From: an uncultured Caryophanales bacterium | GTDB taxonomy: Bacteria; Bacillota_I; Bacilli_A; RF39; UBA660 | Assembly (NCBI GenBank): GCA_947168625.1 | Contig: CAMVMQ010000025.1 | Coordinates: forward strand, 1-11,655 | Length of the DNA stretch: 11,655 nucleotides | Reading direction: 5' to 3' | Shown: one piece after another, positions 6,477-11,655 of the stretch | Position numbering within the stretch: position 1 is the first letter of the stretch | How the letters are laid out: every line of letters starts with the position of its first letter | Notes under the pieces: model-generated | What the model was told of the DNA's origin: nothing | What the model saw: only the letters and a program-made list of their open reading frames with translations | The model's database searches: none | Translations under genes and position numbers: made by a program

Positions 6477-7727
6477 ATGGCTAAAATAAGAATTGAAGGA
6501 AATAGACGCTTAACTGGAGAAATCACTGTAAGTGGTGCCAAAAATAGTGCTGTTGCTTTAATACCAGCAGCTATTTTATGTGATGAAGAAGTAAAAATAA
6601 GTAATGTTCCCAATATTTCTGATATTGATTCATTGGAAGAGATATTAAAATATTTAAATGCCAGTGTAATTCGTGAAAAAGATATTGTTACTATTAATTC
6701 CTCATCGATTAAAAATAAAGAAATACCTGAAAAAATGTCTCAAAAACTAAGAGCTTCATATTATTTTATGGCCTCATTATTAGGAAAATATAAGCATGTT
6801 GAAATGTATTTTCCAGGAGGATGTACAATAGGTGAAAGACCAATCGACCAAACATTAAAAGCATATCGTGCTTTAGGTGCCACGGTAACTATTGAAGATA
6901 ATCGATATATTGTTGATGCAAAGGAATTAAATGGAGCCAAAATATATCTTGATATGCCAAGCGTCGGGGCTACTATTAATACAATTTTAGCTTCAGTAAA
7001 AGCTAAAGGCAAAACAATCATTGAAAATGCTGCTAAAGAGCCAGAAATAGTTAATGTTGCTACCTTTCTTAACACCATGGGAGCAAAAATAAAAGGAGCA
7101 GGGACAAACGTTATTACTATTACTGGTGTCGACTATTTACATAAATCATTTCATGAAGTTATACCAGACAGGATTGAAGCTGGAACATATGTAATTATTG
7201 CTTCTTTACTAGGAGATAACTTAACAATAAAGAATTTAATACCATCACACATTGAAGCATTAACATCAAAATTAATTGAAGCTGGAGTTAAAATGAATAT
7301 TGGGGATGATTATATAACTATTTCTTCTGGTGAAAAATATAAGGCTGTCAATATTAAGACTCAGCCATATCCTGGCTTTGCAACCGACCTTCAGCAGCCA
7401 ATTATTCCTTTCTTAACACAATGCCATGGAATAAGTACAGTTGAAGAAACTATATATGAAAATAGATTTCAAAATATTTACGATACAAACCGTATGGGAG
7501 CAAATATTATTATAAAGACTAATCGTATTGCCAAAATAAAAGGAGCAACACCTCTTCAGGGAAAGAACGTAACCGCAACTGATTTAAGAGGAGGAGCGTC
7601 TATGCTAATATGTGGTTTAATAGCGGAAGGTATAACTACTATTGATAATGTAAAATACATTCTAAGGGGATATGACAATATCTGTGGTAAATTGTCCCAA
7701 ATAGGTGCTAAAATAGAATTAATATAA
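6477..7727 (+). CDS. murA: UDP-N-acetylglucosamine 1-carboxyvinyltransferase (MurA)
   Basis: MurA transfers enolpyruvate from phosphoenolpyruvate to UDP-GlcNAc, the first committed cytoplasmic step of peptidoglycan synthesis and the target of fosfomycin. The 416-residue protein matches the family length. It has Lys22-Asn23 in SGAKNSA, the active-site loop PGGCTIGERPID with Cys116 (the fosfomycin-reactive residue, so sensitivity is expected rather than the Asp-type resistance), FATDLQQP with the general-base Asp304, and LRGGASM with Arg371. GGAAGGAG lies 6 nt before the ATG, a strong site. Low-GC Firmicutes often have two MurA paralogues; I cannot tell which this is, though proximity to rpmE resembles the MurAB/MurZ locus of Bacillus. 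The SGNH-like gene follows after 24 bp and is probably in the same transcript. Confidence 0.97.
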   Translation: MAKIRIEGNRRLTGEITVSGAKNSAVALIPAAILCDEEVKISNVPNISDIDSLEEILKYLNASVIREKDIVTINSSSIKNKEIPEKMSQKLRASYYFMASLLGKYKHVEMYFPGGCTIGERPIDQTLKAYRALGATVTIEDNRYIVDAKELNGAKIYLDMPSVGATINTILASVKAKGKTIIENAAKEPEIVNVATFLNTMGAKIKGAGTNVITITGVDYLHKSFHEVIPDRIEAGTYVIIASLLGDNLTIKNLIPSHIEALTSKLIEAGVKMNIGDDYITISSGEKYKAVNIKTQPYPGFATDLQQPIIPFLTQCHGISTVEETIYENRFQNIYDTNRMGANIIIKTNRIAKIKGATPLQGKNVTATDLRGGASMLICGLIAEGITTIDNVKYILRGYDNICGKLSQIGAKIELI

Positions 7728-7751
7728 ATATACTTTAATAAGTAGGTGACC

Positions 7752-8432
7752 ATGAAAAAAGTATTATTTATATTAATTCTTTTTCTTTCTTGCTATTTCA
7801 TTTATCAAAAAACAAATGACAATAAACTATATTATTTAACAATAGGAGATTATCTTTCAAAAGGTGTAAGTGAGTATGAAGGTAAAACATATGGTTATAA
7901 TGAATTTACTATTGACTATCTCAGAAAAAATAAGCAACTAAAAGATTATAATAAAACATTCACAAGCACTGACTATCGGATAATAGATATTATAAATATA
8001 CTAGAGTATAATGAAAAGAAAGATGAATTATCATTAAATTACTTAGTAAAAAAAGCAGACATAATTACCATATCTATTGGTATGAATGAATTAAATTATA
8101 AACTATCGCAAAATACAAATAATATATATACATATATTGACGAAATGACTTCTAGTTACAGTAAAATATTATCATATATAAATAATTTTCATCATAAAGA
8201 AATATTTATACTAGGGTATTACACTAAGGATAAAAAAAAGCAGGATATTATAAACTATGCAAATTACAAATTAGAAAAAATGTGTAGCAAATATGGTAAT
8301 ACATATGTAGATCTTCAAGAAATATTAGAAAATAATCCTAATTATTTTACACAAAAAGAACAATATTTACCAAATTTGCAAGGTTATCAAAAAATTTCCC
8401 AAATAATTGTTGAAAAAATAGAAAATAACTGA
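7752..8432 (+). CDS. Membrane-anchored SGNH/GDSL-fold protein, probably catalytically inactive
   Basis: The 226-residue protein starts with a Lys pair and a hydrophobic segment (about 4-18), a signal anchor or uncleaved signal; LFLSC ending at Cys14 is only a poor lipobox. The rest looks like an extracellular SGNH hydrolase. Block I reads TIGDYLSKGV (30-39), where the catalytic Ser of GDS is Tyr34. The block III Asn is kept in SIGMNEL (Asn112). The C-terminal block reads EQYLPNLQGY (203-212), where the family has DxxHPNxxGY, so the catalytic His is Leu206 and the Asp is Glu203. The block II Gly also seems absent. Loss of Ser and His argues for a pseudoenzyme or binding protein, but the frame is intact. 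AGGTGA precedes the ATG closely. It follows murA by 24 bp, suggesting a cell-envelope role (inference). The exact function is unknown. Confidence 0.75.
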   Translation: MKKVLFILILFLSCYFIYQKTNDNKLYYLTIGDYLSKGVSEYEGKTYGYNEFTIDYLRKNKQLKDYNKTFTSTDYRIIDIINILEYNEKKDELSLNYLVKKADIITISIGMNELNYKLSQNTNNIYTYIDEMTSSYSKILSYINNFHHKEIFILGYYTKDKKKQDIINYANYKLEKMCSKYGNTYVDLQEILENNPNYFTQKEQYLPNLQGYQKISQIIVEKIENN

Positions 8433-8438
8433 TATAAT
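8410..8438 (+). promoter_or_regulatory. Promoter for rpmE, embedded in the end of the SGNH-like gene
   Basis: TTGAAA (8410-8415), a 17-bp spacer and TATAAT (8433-8438) with a TGA extension. The TGA stop codon of the SGNH-like gene (8430-8432) itself forms the extended -10. The leader to the rpmE start is about 50 bases and contains a small inverted repeat, ATGAC (8460-8464) with GTCAT (8471-8475). Confidence 0.68.
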
Positions 8439-8478
8439 ATACTTCGTAATTTTATTACTATGACTTAATTGTCATGGC

Positions 8479-8486
8479 GGAAGGAG
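8479..8486 (+). promoter_or_regulatory. Ribosome binding site that sets the rpmE start
   Basis: GGAAGGAG ends 8 nt before ATG 8495. An in-frame ATG at 8474 precedes this site and has no Shine-Dalgarno of its own, and L31 normally begins at MKxxIHP, so 8495 is the start. Confidence 0.8.
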
Positions 8487-8494
8487 AGAAAAAA

Positions 8495-8704
8495 ATGAAG
8501 AAGAATATTCACCCAAATTACGTTGAGGCTACTGTTACATGTGCTTGTGGTAATACATTTAAAACAATGTCAACAAAAGAAAACATCCAAGTTGAAGTAT
8601 GTTCAAAATGTCATCCTTTTTATACTGGAAAGCAAAATCAAGGAACTAAAAAAGGACAAGTTGAAAAATTCAATAAAAAATTTGGTTTTACAGATGAAAA
8701 ATAA
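8495..8704 (+). CDS. rpmE: 50S ribosomal protein L31 (zinc-binding type)
   Basis: L31 is a small protein of the large ribosomal subunit that bridges to the small subunit at the central protuberance. The 69-residue product starts MKKNIHPNY, the family N-terminus, and has the zinc-ribbon cysteines Cys16, Cys18 (CAC) and Cys36, Cys39 (CSKC). This makes it the zinc-containing RpmE rather than the zinc-free paralogue YtiA/RpmE2. HPFYTGK (40-46) and the basic FNKKFG tail also fit. In many Firmicutes rho precedes rpmE; here the preceding gene is the SGNH-like gene and rho is not in the window. It has its own promoter (8410-8438), and its stop codon overlaps a strong terminator, so it is a single-gene unit apart from possible read-through from murA. 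Confidence 0.97.
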   Translation: MKKNIHPNYVEATVTCACGNTFKTMSTKENIQVEVCSKCHPFYTGKQNQGTKKGQVEKFNKKFGFTDEK

Positions 8705-8726
8705 TGTGATTATTCACATTTTTTTT
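8703..8726 (+). terminator. Rho-independent terminator of rpmE
   Basis: AATGTGA (8703-8709), loop TTAT, and TCACATT (8714-8720) form a perfect 7-bp stem followed by T to 8726. It begins within the rpmE TAA stop codon, and its right arm overlaps the -35 of the next promoter. Confidence 0.78.
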
Positions 8727-8741
8727 GTTTTGTGATATAAT
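8713..8741 (+). promoter_or_regulatory. Promoter for the ltaS operon, overlapping the rpmE terminator
   Basis: TTCACA (8713-8718, 5/6), a 17-bp spacer and a perfect TATAAT (8736-8741) with a TGA extension (8733-8735). The -35 lies within the terminator stem of rpmE. Transcription would start near 8748, leaving only about 10 bases before the ATG at 8758. Confidence 0.68.
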
Positions 8742-8757
8742 TCATTTGAGTGATATT

Positions 8758-10719
8758 ATGGAGAAAAAAGAAATAATGAAAAAAATAAAATTGCCAATAA
8801 ATAAAAATAATCTTATGATTATTGCTTTCGTTATCAGCAATACCATTAATGGATTATTACTTAGAATAATTACGCTAAAAAGTGGTCTAAGATTATCTGC
8901 AATTATGGTTGATGCTGGTACACTTTTATTCGTAGGACTATTATCCCTTTTTATAAAGAAAAATAAAAGAAGGGAAAAATATCTATTTATTATGACTATT
9001 TTAGCAACTCTAGTTTGTCTTATAAATAGTATGTATTATCATTATTATAATTCTTTTACATCTATTTCATTGCTTGCTACAGCTGTCTTTGTTAAAGATG
9101 TAAGTAATGCAGTATTTGAGGTAGTACTAAAGCCAATTGATTTTATATATTTATGGTGTCCTCTATTCATATACTTATACTATCGTAAACTAAAAAATAA
9201 ATCAGATAATAATAAAGACAATAAAAAAAGCGCACTATTATTATCTATACTAGCCTTTCTTTTTTTGGGGATTAGTATTTTATTAATGCCATCAAATGCT
9301 TTATCGAGATTATACAAACTATGGAATAGAGAGTCAGTCGTATTAAACTTTGGACCATATGTTTATCAATTAGATGATACCATTCAAAGCTTAACGCCAA
9401 GAATAGGAACTATTTTTGGACATGACACTGCCTTAAGAAAAGTAAAAGAATATTATGAGAACAACGACCATACAAAAAAAGATAACCAATATACTAATAT
9501 TTTTGCTGGTAAAAATATTATAGTAATTCATGCAGAAAGTATACAAAGTTTTGCTATGAATTTATCTTTTAATAATAAAGATGTAACACCTAATCTCAAT
9601 AAATTAGCCGAAGAAGGAATCTTCTTTAATAACTTCTATTCTGAAGTAGGGGTTGGAACAAGCAGTGATGCAGAGTTCACATTTAATACATCACTTATGC
9701 CATCGACGCGTGGAACTGTTTTTGTAAACTACTTTAATCGAGATTATATTGCTATTCCACAATTGCTAAGAAATAAAGGCTATTATACCTACAGTATGCA
9801 TGCAAATAACAAAGACTTCTGGAATAGGGATACTATGCATAAAACACTAGGATATAATAAGTTTTATAGCAAAGAATATTATAATATTGATGAAACAATT
9901 GGCTTAGGTCTTTCTGATAAATCATTTTTTTCTCAGTCAGTAGAAATAATGAAAAAAGAGAAAGAGGAACATAAAGAACCATTCTACGCTTTATTGATTA
10001 TGTTATCAAATCATACACCATTTAGTGATTTAGAACTAATGGATGAATTTCAAACTACTGCCACTGTTGAAATTGATGGCGAAACAATAACAAGAGAATA
10101 TATGAATAATACCAAAATAGGAAATTATCTTCGCTCGGTACATTATGCTGATCAAGCTATCGGAGATCTTATATCAAACCTAGATGAGTCTGGTCTTCTT
10201 GATAATAGCATTTTAGTTATTTACGGAGATCATGACGCTAGACTGGATTATGATGAATTTAATCTACTATATAACTATGACCCAGTAGCAGATACTATCA
10301 AATCAGAAGAAGATGACGGATATCATAAATTTAATGAATACGAGTATGAACTAAATCGTAAAGTACCATTCATTATTTGGACAAAGAATGGAGAATACAA
10401 GAAAAAAATTGATATTCCCACTGGAATGATTGATGTATTACCAACGCTTGGAAATATGCTTGGTATTAATAGTAAATATGAATTGGGAACTGACATAATG
10501 AATATCACGAATGGGGATAATACTGTCGTCTTTACTGATGGATCATTTGTTACTTCTAAATTGTATTACTATGCTCCTAAAGGTGAAATATATTCTCTAA
10601 ATAATGAACCAATAACGGAAGAATACATCAATTTAAGAGTTAATCACTCCGCAGAGATAATTGACATATCAAATGATATCATTTATTATGATTTAATTAA
10701 AGAACTGGAAAAGAAATAA
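8758..10719 (+). CDS. ltaS: LTA synthase family membrane protein (LtaS-like, sulfatase fold)
   Basis: LtaS polymerises glycerol-phosphate from phosphatidylglycerol into lipoteichoic acid on the outer face of the membrane. The 653-residue protein has about five N-terminal membrane helices (to about residue 183) and an extracellular sulfatase-like domain. Metal and catalytic residues are present: HAES with Glu260, GTSSDAEF with the catalytic Thr301, and YGDHD with Asp491-His492. These correspond to the Glu, Thr and Asp/His site of Staphylococcus LtaS, and the total length is close to its 646. The start is uncertain: ATG 8758 has only GTGAT nearby and a very short leader; ATG 8776 (647 residues) has GGAG 12 nt upstream. 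No clear AxA processing site was found after the last helix. A paralogous role (primer synthase, or another phosphoglycerol transferase) cannot be excluded. The response regulator follows after 32 bp with no terminator. Confidence 0.9.
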   Translation: MEKKEIMKKIKLPINKNNLMIIAFVISNTINGLLLRIITLKSGLRLSAIMVDAGTLLFVGLLSLFIKKNKRREKYLFIMTILATLVCLINSMYYHYYNSFTSISLLATAVFVKDVSNAVFEVVLKPIDFIYLWCPLFIYLYYRKLKNKSDNNKDNKKSALLLSILAFLFLGISILLMPSNALSRLYKLWNRESVVLNFGPYVYQLDDTIQSLTPRIGTIFGHDTALRKVKEYYENNDHTKKDNQYTNIFAGKNIIVIHAESIQSFAMNLSFNNKDVTPNLNKLAEEGIFFNNFYSEVGVGTSSDAEFTFNTSLMPSTRGTVFVNYFNRDYIAIPQLLRNKGYYTYSMHANNKDFWNRDTMHKTLGYNKFYSKEYYNIDETIGLGLSDKSFFSQSVEIMKKEKEEHKEPFYALLIMLSNHTPFSDLELMDEFQTTATVEIDGETITREYMNNTKIGNYLRSVHYADQAIGDLISNLDESGLLDNSILVIYGDHDARLDYDEFNLLYNYDPVADTIKSEEDDGYHKFNEYEYELNRKVPFIIWTKNGEYKKKIDIPTGMIDVLPTLGNMLGINSKYELGTDIMNITNGDNTVVFTDGSFVTSKLYYYAPKGEIYSLNNEPITEEYINLRVNHSAEIIDISNDIIYYDLIKELEKK

Positions 10720-10751
10720 TCCAGTCTCTAATCATTAAATTAGGAGGTAGT

Positions 10752-11474
10752 ATGTTAAAATTTATAGTATGTGAAGATAATACTAAAGAACTAGAACAAT
10801 TATGTTTAATTATAACTAAAGTAATGATGAATTATGATATGGAATACAAAATAGAAAGATTTACCGAGTATAATGATCAGTTCAAAGAAACTATTGCGGA
10901 AGAAAATATAAACAAAATATATATTCTTGACATTGAGTTGCCAATTGTAAGTGGGCTAGAAATAGCCTCAGAAGTAAGAGAAGAAGACGATTCAAGTCCA
11001 ATTGTCTTTGTAACTGCTCATCCTGAATGTAAGAATGATATCTTCTATTCAAGATTGAATGCCGTTGACTTTATTACAAAATTCAGTCGATATCGTGAGC
11101 GTCTAGAAGAAACAATCATATTTATCTTACAAAAAATGTATCGTAATAGAACATTAACGTTTTCATATAATCATGTCTTTTCAAAAATATCATTTAAAGA
11201 AATAAATTATATTGAGAAAGCACCAATGCAAAATAAATGCATAATTCATTTAGCTAGTGGCGAAGAAAAATACATAACTAAATCAATCGTCAGATTAAAA
11301 AACGAATTGGGTCCAATGTTTTACCAAACACATAAATCATGTGTAGTAAATACTGAAAATATAAGGGATATTGAATATTCAAAGTGTATTGTTAATTTCA
11401 AAAATGGAGATAGCACAGACCTTTTAACACCTTCAGCAAGAAAAGGATTAAAAAAGTATGTCGAAAATTTTTAA
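10752..11474 (+). CDS. AgrA-type LytTR response regulator
   Basis: This is a 240-residue two-domain transcription factor of the AgrA/ComE group. The receiver (about 1-125) has the acidic pair Glu8-Asp9 in CEDN, the phospho-acceptor Asp60 in YILDIELP, Thr88 in FVTAHPE and Lys110. The LytTR DNA-binding domain (about 136-238) has the conserved HKSCVVNTENI block with Asn200, and Arg230 near the end; these match the DNA-contacting Asn and Arg of AgrA. Such regulators are phosphorylated by membrane GHKL kinases sensing peptides or envelope signals, and bind pairs of short direct repeats. AGGAGG precedes the ATG by 4 nt, the strongest ribosome binding site here. It follows ltaS by 32 bp and overlaps the putative kinase by 17 bp, so all three are probably one operon. 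No agrB or agrD-like gene is visible in the window. Target genes are unknown. Confidence 0.92.
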   Translation: MLKFIVCEDNTKELEQLCLIITKVMMNYDMEYKIERFTEYNDQFKETIAEENINKIYILDIELPIVSGLEIASEVREEDDSSPIVFVTAHPECKNDIFYSRLNAVDFITKFSRYRERLEETIIFILQKMYRNRTLTFSYNHVFSKISFKEINYIEKAPMQNKCIIHLASGEEKYITKSIVRLKNELGPMFYQTHKSCVVNTENIRDIEYSKCIVNFKNGDSTDLLTPSARKGLKKYVENF

Positions 11475-11655
11475 TGTGTTCATAAGTAGTATCTTAATGA
11501 TGACATCAGTAATTGCTTTCGGTGGTATCATTACTGAGAGAAAACCAAAAATAAAAAAATTAATTATTGCAATACTAATATCTGTCATCATACATACAGC
11601 GATTTATTTGATGTTTGACGGAATATTAAAAACATTATTATTGTGCTTAATGTAT
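11458..11655 (+). CDS. Putative AgrC-like sensor histidine kinase, N-terminal part (cut by the window end)
   Basis: An open frame starts at ATG 11458, inside the last codons of the response regulator (17-bp overlap), and stays open to the window end (66 codons). AAAGGA lies about 10 nt upstream. The visible residues form one hydrophobic segment (about 4-24), a short charged stretch with ERKPKIKK (about 27-34), and a second hydrophobic segment (about 35-50) continuing toward the end. This pattern is typical of the multi-helix sensor domain of AgrC/GHKL kinases, whose genes usually overlap or follow the regulator. No kinase motif is within the window, so the call rests on position and topology. 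A membrane protein of another kind is possible. Confidence 0.6.
   Translation, partial: MSKIFNVFISSILMMTSVIAFGGIITERKPKIKKLIIAILISVIIHTAIYLMFDGILKTLLLCLMY

Noticed and set aside
8523..8735. A 70-codon open frame overlapping rpmE in another frame.
   Set aside because: rpmE is unmistakable in its own frame with zinc-ribbon cysteines and a strong ribosome binding site; the other frame has no family features and runs through the terminator.
10704..10743. Two small inverted repeats between ltaS and the response regulator (ACTGGA/TCCAGT at 10704-10725 and CTAAT/ATTAG at 10728-10743).
   Set aside because: Neither is followed by a T-tract and the stems are 5-6 bp, so they do not support a terminator; no promoter is seen in the gap either.
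1..11655. CRISPR arrays, tRNA or rRNA genes, insertion sequences, phage genes, riboswitches and parS-like sites (TGTTTCACGTGAAACA).
   Set aside because: None was recognised by reading the sequence; gaps between genes are short and mostly explained by promoters and terminators.

Overview
The window is very A+T-rich DNA carrying eleven genes, all on the + strand and tightly packed. The longest gap, between rsmG and noc, is 127 bases, and no stretch over 300 bases lacks a gene. The genetic code is standard: TGG encodes Trp and TGA is a stop, as at the end of the SGNH-like gene. Gene content (mnmE-mnmG-rsmG-noc, spoIIR, murA, ltaS, an AgrA-type regulator) points to a low-GC Firmicute with a cell wall and sporulation ancestry. 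An uncultured gut Bacilli or Erysipelotrichia-like lineage is my inference; I cannot place it further.

Layout. (1) 1-3995: a terminator from the upstream unit, then mnmE-mnmG-rsmG, three RNA-modification genes spaced 8 bp apart and then overlapping by 8 bp, closed by a clear terminator. This is the conserved block found near the replication origin in many Firmicutes. (2) 4010-6369: a sigma-A-like promoter, then noc (a ParB-family nucleoid occlusion protein), spoIIR (forespore-to-mother-cell signal) and a small MntP/YtaF-family membrane protein. A stem-loop with a T-tract covers the spoIIR ribosome binding site. soj and spo0J, which often follow noc, are not here. (3) 6416-8432: promoter, murA (first committed step of peptidoglycan synthesis) and a membrane-anchored SGNH-fold protein that appears to have lost its catalytic Ser and His. 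(4) 8410-8726: rpmE (ribosomal protein L31) with its own promoter embedded in the end of the SGNH-like gene. (5) 8713-11655: a promoter overlapping the rpmE terminator drives an LtaS-type lipoteichoic acid synthase, followed by an AgrA-type LytTR response regulator and the start of what looks like its membrane histidine kinase, cut by the window end.

The genes mostly fit known families: tRNA/rRNA modification, chromosome and division control, sporulation signalling and envelope synthesis. I see no clearly new multi-gene system. The points most worth following are the altered Noc (no N-terminal membrane-binding helix, about 129-residue linker), the SGNH pseudoenzyme, the spoIIR leader hairpin, and the linkage of ltaS to an AgrA/AgrC-like pair. 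Three predicted promoters share an extended -10 (TGATAWAAT).
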